Positions 43,001 through 53,000 of a stretch of 64,000 bases of DNA are shown piece after piece. The notes below the pieces were generated by a model. The model ran no database searches. It had not been told where the DNA came from and saw only the letters and a program-made list of their open reading frames with translations. The position numbers were made by a program, and so were the translations under genes. The DNA lies in contig QANU01016478.1 of the NCBI GenBank assembly GCA_003254905.1, positions 397,853 through 461,852 on the forward strand, read 5' to 3'. The DNA is from Nissolia schottii. Its lineage: Eukaryota > Streptophyta > Magnoliopsida > Fabales > Fabaceae. The number at the start of each line of letters is the position of its first letter. Position 1 is the first letter of the stretch.

Positions 43001-45037
43001 ATAGCAGAAGTCCCACATTGTTAACATGAGAAGCCAGGTGGATAGTGTAATGCAGGATTCCCACATTGCTGATAAGAGAAACAAGGTGAGGTCCAGATGA
43101 AGATAAAAGCAAAGGCAAGCAAACTGCAAAGACCATCCTCGCGCTTGGGGCAATGACGCAGCTAGTGAGGTTCTAACCGAGGCACGTCTATTGCTAATTG
43201 AAAACTATTTCCAAACCCCCTCTTTGGCCTGGGATTGGCCTAGGCCTTTGAGAATTTCTGGAAGGGCTCCCTCTGGGGTAAAGCCCTGCAATTTTAGTTA
43301 AATATTTTCTTTTAAGGCTTTTAGTGGGGGCAGAATGGGGAGTTTGCACTTTCCAGTGAGGATTGTTGGGAGTCTGTTTTTGATTTTATTTGACACTTTC
43401 AGTAGACAGAACCAGTGCCAACACGAGAGTAAGGATTTTAAAAATTATTTTTGAGTTTTAGATTTTTCTTCTTTGAGTAACAATACCAAAACCTCTTGGA
43501 ATTTTGAAAATGCTTACCTGCATGGATCTTTGCAAAAATTATATTCCCCCTGCAATTTCTCATCCAAATACACTGATCGTTTGATGTTCTAAAAACACAA
43601 CCTGCTCTATAATTTTCTAATGATTCTATTCAGCCTGTATATCTTATGCTCTTTCAACCATATCGTCATAAGTACATCTATACATCAATATTTATCTTAT
43701 ATTCAAAATGTTTCATCTGGTTCTATTTTTCTTTTCAAACTACGCGTTTAATAACATAAATGAAGGCTCCGCGAAATGTTCCATATCAGCACAAATATGT
43801 TCTACATATGTCACATCTGTATGAACAATAAACATGAATAAAACTGAAACATTTATGGAAAAGAAATATTGGATAAGGAATTATTAGCCATGGCCAGAAA
43901 ATAAAATTATTAGCCATGGCCAGAAAATAAAGTTTACAGGGAAATTTGCCAAAAAAGCGATAACATTCACCTCGAGGAGGCAGATTTAGAATTGCTGTAG
44001 GAGGTGTTCAACGTGAGAATCACCAAGCTAGCAATAAACAACTGCAGGCCCACTTGTTTATTCGTCTCTTGCAACCCAAGGTCCTAGAAACAAACATTCC
44101 CAAAAAAAGATAACAGACCGATTAGGAATCGGCATTAAAAAAGAAACGCCAAAAACCAAACTAAAGACTCAAAGACAATGCACCTTCACCGTAACGAAGA
44201 ACAAGCTGAAGGACAGGAAAACTGAAAGAAGGCAGTACGAGCAAGACGACCCGGAGAACCTCGTGCTGAGAATGTACAGGAAATAGGCACTAGCAGCTGC
44301 CATGGAGGTAGTGGTTCCAAATAGCACGAGCTGAGCGTTGGACTTGTCAATCCCGAAAGGCAACGACTTCTTTGTGGCCAGCTGCAGACCAAGCACAGTA
44401 ACGAATCCATACGCAGCCATCCCAATCAAAGGAAGAGGAACACCTGCCAAATCCAAAACGCACCAATTTCATTTACACCTTCTTTCAAACACATTGCTAC
44501 GCAAATTCCAAAAGCCAAAAACCACACAGGGGAACAATCACACAAACACGCAAATCAAAACCAAAACCCTAACAGAGAATCAAATCATAAGATCATTCAA
44601 TTGCAAACACATTCCAATTATCCGTGTCTTCCAAAATTAAGGGAAAAATCGGTACCGAAAACAAGGGCGTAGTCACTGTTGAGTATGTCGCCGCAGGTGG
44701 AGACGCCGACGGGGCAAAAGGCATCGGAACCGGTGAGCTTAAGATAGGTGAGGTATGAAGTTTCGAGGAATCCGATTCCGGCGATTCCCGCGCTCAGCTT
44801 GAGAGTCCAGTAGTCGTCGGCGGGGGAGGAGGAAGCGGCGGGAATCTCGGTTTCCGGTTCGTGTTCTGAAGAGGAGCATTTGATAGGTGGCAACACTTCA
44901 GGGCGCCACGTGTCACCTAAGAGGCCCAACTTGTGGTGGTGGTGGTTCGGAGCAAGATGGCGCTGAATTGGACCACAGGAATGAGAAGAATACGAAGAAG
45001 AAGATAATGAAGACAAGGTGAAGGTGATGGTGGCCAT
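37065..45037 (-). CDS. LTO1: LTO1: chloroplast VKOR-thioredoxin fusion, thiol oxidoreductase
   Basis: Six exons on the minus strand: 44656-45037, 44184-44443, 43971-44083, 37819-37966, 37237-37374 and 37065-37139. They sum to 1116 bases, 371 residues, with all phases consistent. The serine- and histidine-rich N-terminus suits a plastid transit peptide. Membrane spans of the vitamin K epoxide reductase domain follow, with loop cysteines C108 and C115 (FCPVGVSTC) and the active-site pair C195-S-Y-C198. The C-terminal lumenal thioredoxin-like domain has C293-S-H-C296 (YGAFWCSHCFEQKE) and a second cysteine-bearing segment (ECFPEG...NKAC). The family oxidises thylakoid-lumen proteins and is needed for photosystem II assembly. 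Intron 3 is 6004 bases and contains a dead exon-3 copy, a copia element and a U4 gene. That splicing across it still works is assumed. Confidence 0.92.
38280..38710 (-). pseudogene. Duplicated, dead copy of LTO1 exon 3 and its flank
   Basis: 38617-38695 matches true exon 3 at 43971-44050: GGAGGCAGATTTAGAATTGC, then GAGGTGTTCA, then AACAACTGCAGGCC on the plus strand. Read in coding sense it has lost the first third with the acceptor, has a one-base deletion that leads to a stop, and its donor is changed from GAGGTGAAT to AAGATGAAT. Intron sequence next to it is also duplicated (38286-38400 against 43780-43945: GGATAAGGAA, AGCCATG, AGAAARTRAAGTTT). It cannot be used as an exon. Confidence 0.85.
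38747..42820 (+). CDS. Copia Gag-Pol polyprotein, N-terminally truncated but open
   Basis: A frame of 1357 codons without stops. Order of parts: Gag (UBN2-type, about residues 15-200), an RGRGRGRG stretch and a CCHC knuckle (CSYCDKYGHTQDRCH, about residue 232), aspartic protease with WILDSGASDHL (about 318), the GAG-pre-integrase HHCC part (LHRRLGHPSLGRLKQ), integrase with D-D-E residues in FIDDFSRYTW, LRSDNAKEYF and QQNGVAERKHRH, reverse transcriptase with YVDDIVITGDD (about 1041), and RNase H with YADADWAGDVNDRRSTTGY and SSTEAEYRAM. The ATG used at 38747 lies in non-element sequence, so the first 14 or so residues are accidental. The intact frame implies a recent insertion, yet without a 5' LTR it is not expected to be expressed as an element. 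Confidence 0.9.
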   Translation: MNGGGRTEEEWTVLGTVEIWFMGQGLSDHLLTKESDIAAPQKDDWKKVDAQLVSVLWQSIEPSLMVHFRTYKTCYDIWTKTETVYANDIQRLYETVRSLASLHMTDSDLPSYLNKAQSCCDEIKSMLEKDDAKEMSKKLDNMLMVFVLHGLHKDYESVRNQTLTNPNIPTVTELIARLLRVPAPEIVSQTASESSILASNSFGHGRGRGRGRGNGRSNFGRGNGRGRSNLHCSYCDKYGHTQDRCHSLHGFPSKTTANVAQSPVPITDPKLGLAEGPALSASEYKEFLQYKAAQQSSSSATVAHTGNSTICLSQSAGSWILDSGASDHLAGNPSLFTKLSPPKTSHSVTLADGSKARVLGIGQASPSSSLSLHSVLFVPGSPFNLISISQLTRTLNCSITFISDSFHIQDRSTGQTIGVGYESRGLYYLQPHPSTICAVSESPDLLHRRLGHPSLGRLKQMVPKLSHLKSLECESCQLGKHVRTSFPTSTSSRANSPFDLVHSDVWGPSRVTSVLGFKYYVTFIDDFSRYTWLFLMKDRSELYDIFKTFCVEINNQFGKNIRVLRSDNAKEYFSVPFTSFLASHGIVHQSSCPHTPQQNGVAERKHRHLIDTARTLLINATVPLKFWSDAVVTACYLINRMPSTTLGDKVPHNILYPQATLYVVPPRVFGSTCFVHNLSPGSDKLTARAMKCVFLGYSSRQKGYRCYSPTTRRFYICADVTFFEDQPYFASASDMPDHAFIDSDNTSPVLPVPLIDSSRRFGITYERRRSDTSGPSPTVETRDSAPPPSSPPAAVLPDPPDDQPIALRKGSRSTLNPHPIYNFLSYHRLSPSYCTFVSALSSVTIPKTVQEALSHPGWRQAMLDEMAALEANHTWTLRPLPAGKSTVGCRWVFTIKVGPDGQVDRLKARLVAKGYTQIYGLDYGDTFSPVAKMASVRLFLAIAAIRHWPLYQLDIKNAFLHGDLEEEIYMEQPPGFVAQGELGKVCQLKKSLYGLKQSPRAWFGKFSTVIQEFGMIRCEADHSVFFKCSSPSRFIYLVVYVDDIVITGDDQTGIDELKQHLFKHFQTKDLGQLRYFLGIEVAQSKAGIAISQRKYVLDILEETGMLDCKPVDTPMDPNVKLLPNQGEPYPDPGRYRRLVGKLNYLTMTRPDISFPVSVVSQFLNSPCDSHWNAVIRILRYIKGSPGKGLVYTDKGHTNVLGYADADWAGDVNDRRSTTGYCVLIGGNLISWKSKKQTVVARSSTEAEYRAMANASCELLWLKHLLQELKFCEIQPMELACDNQSALYLSSNPIFHERTKHIEVDCHFIREKILSGIIKTSYVQSKDQLADMFTKSLRGPRISYICNKLGASDIYAPA
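38788..42975 (+). mobile_element. Ty1/copia retrotransposon, 5'-truncated, with 3' LTR
   Basis: The pol frame ends at 42820. It is followed by a polypurine tract (GAGGGGGAG, 42819-42827) and a probable 3' LTR at 42828-42975 (TGTTGAATATTT ... AAACATTCA, about 148 bp). No copy of this LTR exists upstream: homology to gag begins abruptly at VEIWFMGQG (about 38788), close to the duplicated exon-3 segment. The left part, including the 5' LTR and primer binding site, is missing, so the copy lacks its own promoter. It sits in intron 3 of LTO1 in the opposite orientation. Confidence 0.85.
43009..43110 (+). promoter_or_regulatory. snRNA promoter of U4 copy 2: two USEs, weak TATA
   Basis: AAGTCCCACATTG at 43008-43020 and ATTCCCACATTG at 43057-43068 resemble the upstream sequence element. 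GATAAAAG at 43102-43109 stands where copy 1 has TATAAAAG, 33-34 bases after the second USE and 33 bases before the RNA start. The T to G change in the TATA box may lower activity. Confidence 0.75.
43135..43279 (+). ncRNA. U4: U4 spliceosomal snRNA, copy 2 (inside LTO1 intron 3, antisense)
   Basis: The body is nearly the same as copy 1: GCGCTTGGGGCAATGACGCA, CTAGTGAGGTTCTAACCGAG, CTATTGCTAATTGAAAACTA and the Sm-like AATTTCTGG. Differences by eye: ATCCTCGCGC instead of ATCTTTGCGC at the 5' end, GCACG for GCGCG, and a changed central hairpin (GGGATTGGCCTAGGCC). The GCTAATTGAAAAC segment in fact agrees with the canonical U4 sequence. A 3' box (CAATTTTAGTTAAA) follows. It may be a variant gene or a starting pseudogene. 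Its transcript would run opposite to LTO1. Confidence 0.88.
43290..43310 (+). terminator. snRNA 3' box of U4 copy 2
   Basis: CAATTTTAGTTAAA fits CA-N5-AGTNNAA, at the same place as in copy 1. Confidence 0.7.
43878..43932. repeat. Tandem 27-bp duplication in LTO1 intron 3
   Basis: ATTAGCCATGGCCAGAAAAT is repeated back to back (43883 and 43910). The homologous site in the duplicated copy at 38385 has one unit, so this is younger than the larger duplication. Confidence 0.8.
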
Positions 45038-46960
45038 TTTGAAAAGCTCTCAAGAGCGTCGTCTCTCACCTTCCCCTAAGCACTCTTCATCACCATGTTC
45101 ACAGAATAACAGTCAACGGTAAAGAAAAGAAGAAAACCCAGAGAAATTTATCCTTTTGGTCGAGAAGACAAAATTAATTTCTTGACGGAGAGTGGTTGGT
45201 GTTAATTGGGCCGATTTTCTCTTTTTGTTTTATAAAATGGCCTGCATTTGGATCCTAACTATTGGGCTGTTTATGTGGGCCTTATATATCGGTGTGAATG
45301 TGAGGGAGTTGAGGCTTGTAGTATGAAAATATCTGGGCCCAAAAAGAGGTCCGTGAGATGTGTGGTGTTGCCACGTGTGGGAGAATTTGTCCACGAAGAA
45401 GCGATGGGCTTTGTGAGGTTGTGGAAACTTATCCGTGACTTCTGGAAGTGATGGGTGGTGGGCCCCCCACTTGCTCTGTTTATTGAAACCTTCCGGAATA
45501 TTACAAAAATGTTCATACAATATGTTTTATGAATATGATATAATTAATTATTAAATTTAATTTATAAAGCTCCTATTTAAAAGTTAAAAAAAATAATAAT
45601 GATTCATAGTACAAATTGAATATGTATTAAATAGGAGAATTGTTGAAAAATCTAAGTTTTTGACTTACAATTTTATTTATATATTTTAATCACACATTTA
45701 TCACAATTTTTATTTATTTCTTTAATTTTAAATAAAAACTGTTACAAGTATATAGAGTGATATTTGAAAGATTAAATTTTAAATTTATTAGTCTTTTTAA
45801 TTATTTTTAATTATACACTTGTCAAAATTTTAAAATTAAAATTAATAAAATTTTAATAAGTTTATAAATAAGATGATTAGGAGGATTAATAATTCTAAAA
45901 TTGAGACTTTCAAACATTTCTCTAAGTATATGATTAAAATACATAAATAAATTTGTAGATAAAAAACTTAGCTCTTCCAAAATAATTTTGAATAAATATA
46001 TTCTAGCATCATGCAAAGTGTTACCAGATATCAAGTGTGAGCTATTTGGCTTTAGTCGTGCAAGGAACTACGAGCCATTACGTGTCATCTAATAGGATTC
46101 TATCCATAAGAAAGAAAGGAAGAAACACAGCTCTGACTCATTGGAGAAATTTCCGTATCAATATCTAAAAAGAATTTAAAAATGAAAAATGGAAGAAATG
46201 ACAAGACTCTACGTCAAATTCAATTTTTTTTTTTTTTAAGTTGAGGTAGTTTGGTTTATTTAGTTAAGTCAAATTTCATTGACGTTTTTTTTTCCTTGGT
46301 AATAAGTTTCATTGACTTAAGGCCTTACTATTCAATATATCCTGATATTAATGGATTTTGCACGAGTAATTTGAAGCACTATGAATCAAAAGATATGTTT
46401 GTGTGTATGGAAAAAAAATGTAATGTAATGTCTAAAAAGTAAATATATTCATGCATATTGTGAAATTTAAATTATTTGAAAAAAGTAATGAGCACTCAAC
46501 AGACAAATGATGTGGTAGCCCATCACCATCCCATATCACCGTTTTTTCTTCTTAGGTTTTAGATATAGATATACAGTATATCAAAATTTGCCTCATCTTT
46601 AAGGAAAAAGGAAGTTATTCCCATTTTTCCAAAATATCTCCTTCAGTGTGATATTAACCATAAGTTATTGAATATTATTTAAATTTAATTGATCAATTTT
46701 GGTTTGAATTGATTCTAGCAAACCCGCTATCGTCGTATATTAAAGTCTCTATCTCAGCACTGACACACACTTGTGTCTATCCTTTGTGATCCCATTCTTT
46801 TCCTACGAAAAGGATCAAATTCCATTTAGTATATTATATACCATTTTTCTTGGCTGCAAATTGCAGGCACCCTTCACAAATCTTTAACCTCGCAACCGCA
46901 ACCATAAGCATAAGCATATCATAATAATCGTAACAAAGCCACCACTTATTTGCAATAATC
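45038..46960. other. Shared upstream region of LTO1 (left) and the rhodanese gene (right)
   Basis: The two genes are divergently arranged with about 1.9 kb between start codons. No gene or clear repeat was recognised. The part close to LTO1 is moderately GC-rich; the middle is very AT-rich. Confidence 0.45.
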
Positions 46961-47192
46961 ATGAAATCAATGATGGCAACCTCGTTTGATGTCTCCGCCG
47001 CTGCTCTTCTTCCTTCACGCCCTTCCCTCCTCTGCTCTCCAAATGTGTACAACAACAGGTAACTCTAATCAAATAATCATTCTTGTACAATTTTAACATA
47101 TATGAATTCACGGTGGCTTGGGGATATTTGTTATGGGAATCTTTGCCCGTATTTTTGGGATTTTGCAATAAAAATGGTTTCAAAATTATAGA

Positions 47193-47238
<46 letters not shown>

Positions 47239-47719
47239 ATTCGTATATGTCTATATATGTTTCTTCAACTTGAAAGGTGTTGTTACATGCAGGTCCTCTA
47301 TATTGATAAAGCCACTTAACTCTTACAAGGGACCTAGTAGAAGTAGAAGTAGAAGCATTGGTGTTGAACCCAAGTTCCCAAACTTCCGGTAAGTCATCAG
47401 CGTGAACAAATTAAGTGGTAACTAATCATGACTCATGAGCTTCCAAAAACAAGTTCTTTTATTTTATTTTTCCTTTTGGACTAGTTATGACTACAATGGA
47501 TTCTTCTTAACATGACTGCATGTTAAGACATAGAGCTAAACACTCAAATTGGGTGATTATGTATGAATGGATCATTTTGAATGTTTGTTGAAGCACGGGA
47601 GCAGCTGCTCTGAATGGGAACTTGGAGGCTGTTCGAGCCCCAACCTCGGTGCCCGTGCGTGTAGCACACGAGCTTCTTCTAGCTGGCCATCGCTATTTGG
47701 ATGTCAGGTAATGTAACGC

Positions 47720-47785
<66 letters not shown>

Positions 47786-48611
47786 CACTTCATTATTGGA
47801 TCATATCTCTAAATCGTGATTAATAAAAGAAAAAAAGAAAGGCTAAACCTTCCACGTTGTTTTTGTGGGGGGGCAGGACTCCAGAAGAGTTCAATGCTGG
47901 ACACGCTCCTGGCGCAGTTAACATACCTTACATGTTCAGAGTTGGATCAGGTTCAAGTTCTAGGAAAAGTTTTCTTTAAGTGATAGTCATGTATTCTGTT
48001 ATCTTAACAAAAAGATTCTTGGTTCGTGTGTGTATTCAGGGATGGCAAAGAACGCCAACTTCCTTAGAGAGGTCTCCTCACATTTCAGGAAAGAAGATGA
48101 AATCATTGTTGTGAGTGGCACATATCTTATTAAATCTCGTTTGCTACCCATTTTGTTCTGTATGTTATTTCTTTTTTATGCATTCTTGCTTAATTGAGAT
48201 GTTGGTATTTTTGTTTGACAGGGGTGTCAGCTTGGTAAAAGGTCTATGATGGCTGCAAGTGACTTATTATCCGCTGTAAGATTCCCCTTCTTCAAAGCCT
48301 TAACATTTTAGGCAATTGCCGTTGTTGATTGGAGTTGATAACAAATATCCTAGTGTGTGTTTGGATTCTTGGTGAAAGGGTGTCAAAATCGATTCTATGA
48401 TGATGGCTTAAATGGAAAACCAAACACACACCTAGTTTGTTTGAATGTCTTGAATCACGTGTTGTTCTTCCACAGCAATGCAAAACTTGAGCTCAATGAC
48501 TCTGATGTGACTAAAAATTTCTTCATTATTGTATAGGGATACACTGGAGTGACAGACATAGCTGGTGGTTATGCCGCTTGGACCCAAAATGGACTTCCAA
48601 CAGAACTATGA
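46961..48611 (+). CDS. SEN1: SEN1/DIN1-type chloroplast rhodanese (sulfurtransferase)
   Basis: Seven exons: 46961-47058, 47293-47388, 47594-47707, 47877-47950, 48040-48110, 48222-48275 and 48537-48611. They total 582 bases, 193 residues, with consistent phases. Residues 1-65 are rich in serine and arginine with few acids, a plastid transit peptide. The single rhodanese domain follows: VRVAHELLLAGHRYLDVRTP, EEFNAGHAPGAVNIPYM, and the active-site loop C153-Q-L-G-K-R158, ending GYAAWTQNGLPTEL. The cysteine would carry a persulfide. The Arabidopsis relative (SEN1, also DIN1 or STR15) is induced by dark, sugar starvation and senescence. It is named here by similarity and by gene order, lying between LTO1 and the STY kinase as in Arabidopsis. 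A second ATG pair at codons 4 and 5 is a possible alternative start. Confidence 0.92.
47198..47237. repeat. (TG)n microsatellite in rhodanese intron 1
   Basis: About 18 TG units, preceded by a short TA run. Confidence 0.95.
47730..47785. repeat. (GA)n microsatellite in rhodanese intron 3
   Basis: About 56 bases of GA repeats with one GGGA interruption, preceded by a TA run. Confidence 0.95.
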
Positions 48612-48852
48612 AGTGTTTCCCGGTTGGAGCTGCATCTGTATATAGAATAATTTTAGGGGTGGGGTCCCTTGTATGGAAAACACTTCCACCAAGGCAGTTT
48701 TAACAACTCAGATTCTGAGGAAAAGAAGTCCATAGAATGCAGAAAGGGGGGAAATGTTTTATGTATATTTTTGTCCATATCAACAATTAAGGAAAAGGTT
48801 ATTTATCAAACTCCACTGCAAATAAGCGCTTTTTTTTTTCTAATTATTATTA

Positions 48853-48893
<41 letters not shown>

Positions 48894-50098
48894 TTCTTGC
48901 TTTTAATATGTTGTTGCTGATGCCATCCCGTCCTTACATCTGAAACGATGATAAACTAACGAAAAATTGCCAAGAACAATTGAAATTTGAAATTTTGCGA
49001 TTTTTTTGAGAGGGAGAGTTTTGTTCTTGTAGCCCCTCACCAACCTATAATGATCAACGATGAACCAAGGTCTTTAAATCCTCAAACTTCATAGCGACTT
49101 ATAAAAAGAGAAAAACAGACTACATTTATGAACTATAAGTTTAATTATTATGCACGCTATTGATTGAATTACAGGGTGCATAACAATCAAAATCATGAAC
49201 TATTGGGTAATGCTTGAGAACAGAGTAAATAGAGCTTGGCCTGCTTTTTCAAGCTTCACTTCAAAACGGTTTCAATCATTCTTACAGAAACTGTTCAAAT
49301 TTAATAGCAGTGATGGATAATTACACTTGATAATTCACAACCCTAATTCTTGAGAATTCAAAATGATTTTGCAGTCAAAATTAGATTATAATCGGTTTTA
49401 ACTTGCACGTTTATGTGGTATGCGTCATGTTTTCATTGAAATAAAGTAATAGTATACTAGAACTGCTCCTCATTCTGCATCTGTAATATTGGCAGTTGAT
49501 TTTTATTCGAATAATTTTCTTCAATGATCAGGGAATAGCAAAAAAATTCCCCACTAGCTGCAATCTTTTGCAAACATGATTGCTAGGCATTGTGCAACGA
49601 AGGGAGACTAGACTAGCTTTTCCCGAACATGTCTTCTTACAAATTGACCAAGTACACTCTCAATACAAACAATTTTGCCTTGTATAATGCTCTTTTTCGA
49701 ATATAAGAGGATAACAGATGCCAATATTTATTGATGATTGAGCCATGTACATCTCAACAACTCATGTTTCTATTAGTCAACATCGAAGGGGACTAAATAC
49801 CGTAGCTCCGAATCAAAAAGCATGGAAAACTTGGAGCAAAAATATAACATTACATGACGCTTTGAGTATTTGATTTTTACCGCCCTTGCACCCATCCTAT
49901 CCACAGGTAAATCAGAATAGTTGGGGTGTACACGAGAGAGAGGCAGATCGCAACAGAAAAAATTTGAAGCAATATAAGCACAATGCAACAGAATCTTTCA
50001 AGAGCAGAAACAATCAACTCATTTGATCTTTGGTCAGGTTAACTGTACATGACAAAAAGGCTATACTCTGGTATGATCCTTATATGGGTATCCCAATA
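48612..50098. other. Spacer between convergent genes, with (ATT)n run
   Basis: Contains the probable 3' UTRs of the rhodanese (from 48612) and of the kinase (to 50098). An ATT/ATTATT microsatellite lies at 48842-48893. No gene seen. Confidence 0.5.
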
Positions 50099-53000
50099 TC
50101 AGTGATGAGCCCGTCTAAATGATGAGAGAAAGCCGTGAGATGGTTTTTCTTTATGTCGATCTTTATCATCATTCACCTGAAAGAAACAATTGCACTGAAA
50201 ACTGCTTAATATGTCCAACTAGGTGTAAAAAGATTTCAGTAATGTTGTACCTCTTTTGCTATTTGCTGAAGAATTTCTATTATTTCAGAAAAATCTGGTC
50301 TCTCCAATGGATCTTGCTGCCAGCACCGCTGGAGCAGTTCAGAAAGTCTTGGATGTGTAGTTTTGGGGATTGTAGGCCGGAGGCCCTAATAGCAATTTAA
50401 GCCACATAGAATTATCACACGTAAATAAGAAAGAAAATGTTTACGATGAAATCATCAGCAAAGATAACAGGATGAAAACCTTCTGCACCACGCCAACTGC
50501 TGCTTGCAATGGAGTCAAGTAAGAGTAAGGCAGCTGCTCACAAAAAGTAGTATATACAACATTACAATGAGATCATAGTAGACGGCTAGATCAACATTTG
50601 AGACATGAAACTAATAGAAGTTAAAGCAGTAAAGACCACTGCCTGGCACGAAAGTACTCACTTCTCCAGTTAAAAGCTCCCAAAGAGCTATTCCAAAGCT
50701 GAAAACATCTGCCTTCTGGTCATATGGTTTGTGTTCAATGACCTTCAATTAAAAGATAAATCAATGGAACGAGATCTAAAGTACCACATAAAGTACCACA
50801 AAAACAAAGCAAATATGAATTTCATGCAACAACTTCGAAGTTTTATCATTACAGGTGTGCTTGAAAATGAAAATAGGCATGAAACTGAGGAATGGATAAC
50901 CACTACTCGACCAAGTAAAACCTAATTAGTATGTGCCACAAACAAATACGGATTCTGAGTTTATATTGCACAATGATAACACACGAAAACCACTCACAAA
51001 AGTAACATGACATCAAAGAAAATCCATACCTCAGGAGCCATCCAGCGGTATGTTCCAGTCTCCGCGGTCATCACTCCAGATTGAGTTTGCACTCTGGCAA
51101 CCCCAAAATCAGCAACCTTGACCACCTGTTGGAGGATATACTATTTGAGTACACATGAAATGATAAGGTCCGAGATGCTTTAGTTCTTGAAGAAAAGTAT
51201 GGTTTTCCACTCATTTCTGTGTACATTTAAGTTCATATTTTACTGTATGCAGACAACAAAAGTGCAGCAATACGCAACTATGCATCTTGAACTTTTGTTC
51301 ATGATGCCATATAGTTTAGTTTCATCAATGAACACGGCCTAAGATGCACAAAGTAATATGAATGAGACAATAGTGAGGGATAGGTACAAAACAAGTAACA
51401 CTTCCAACATATAAGTGGGTAGGCACACAATGTTAAGAGGATGACTACAGTGGTATCATATGATATTGAACATAAAATATGCTACATCTAATTATAAATT
51501 GCCGCATAATTAAATTCTGATTATCAATTATTACACTCTTATTTGTATAGTACATTAAACAATAAATTGAATATGGTAGATTTAACAATGCAGTGACACA
51601 AAGCAAGAGAAAAGTAATAGATTAATTGACACTTCTATAGGAACATACAAAACGTTGTATAACAACAAAATTGCAAATCATAGCAACTGGCAAAATAAGA
51701 CCAATATGATCCACAGTTGTACACAGAGCAGCAAAGCATACACCAAAAACACTGAAAATGCAAAAGGCGGAATCAATGTGCACATTCATTGAATCCTCTT
51801 ACTTCATTTTCATCCATCAGAAGATTGGCAGTCTTGAGATCCCTGTGAATTATGTTATTTTGGTGCAAATAGTTCATTCCCTTGGAAACATCAATCGCTA
51901 CTTTTAGTAAAGATGGGAGCTTAAATACAGCCCTTTGTTTGTGCAGAAAGTCATATAAGCTTCCTTTAGACATAAACTCTGATAAAGCCATGAACACAAG
52001 CACATAAGCATCAAAGTTGAATTAGCAGGAAACAGAATGAGGCAACTTAATCATCTTAAAAGTCAAATTACGTGATACATCATAAATGAGTAAACCTTCA
52101 AATTCTTTCCTATAGTTGTCAGGATTGGTCAATTTTGTCTCCAAGTTATGAAAATGGTCATATTAGTCCCCAAAGTTGCCAAAAGCCATTCAAGTTAATC
52201 CTTATGAGGGACTAATTTGATTGATGTCAAATGACTAACTTGACCGACTTTTAGCAACTTCAGGGACTAATATGATCATTTTCATAACTTGGAGACAAAC
52301 TTGACCAATGCTCTCAACTCTAGGGACGAATTTAAAGATTTACTCCATCATAATAGGTAATCAGAGATATTATTCAGATTCTAAAACTAGTATAAATTTA
52401 AGCATAAACTAGCAACATGAATAAAAAAAGGGCTGGCCGTGTGCATAAGCTTCCACCATTGTGGTGGGATTAGTGGAAAGGTTGTTTCTGCAACAGTACA
52501 ACTAGAATCTGAATAGCAAGTCACAAGGCACAAACCATACCATTGTATAAACACTCTAGACTAACAGTATGAAATTTTGAATATACGAGATCATAAATTC
52601 TCAGGGTTCTCTCCAATTTACCGGTAACAATGCAAAGATTCGGTGGCCGAGTGCATGCACCAATGAACTGAACAACATTCTTGTGTCGAATTTTCCTGCA
52701 ATCCAAGACAAGTCGTGACAAAGAATTTTCTTTTATAAAAAAGGTGATAAACGGAGAATGATTTACTCAGATCAATTAACTAGGATAAAAAAACATTGTT
52801 TTATACAAACAAGTGAAATTATCAGAAACAGCATCAAATATTTTCAGAGAATACGCAGAAGCATCTAATGTAATTGTTGAGATATTATTCTCAGTTAAGA
52901 TAATATATACTTTTCCTGAATGTTTGTAGCAAACAAGTCGGATAATTTTCTCTAATAATAAAAAAGTTCATACACATGCCACGATTATAATTATTAAACA

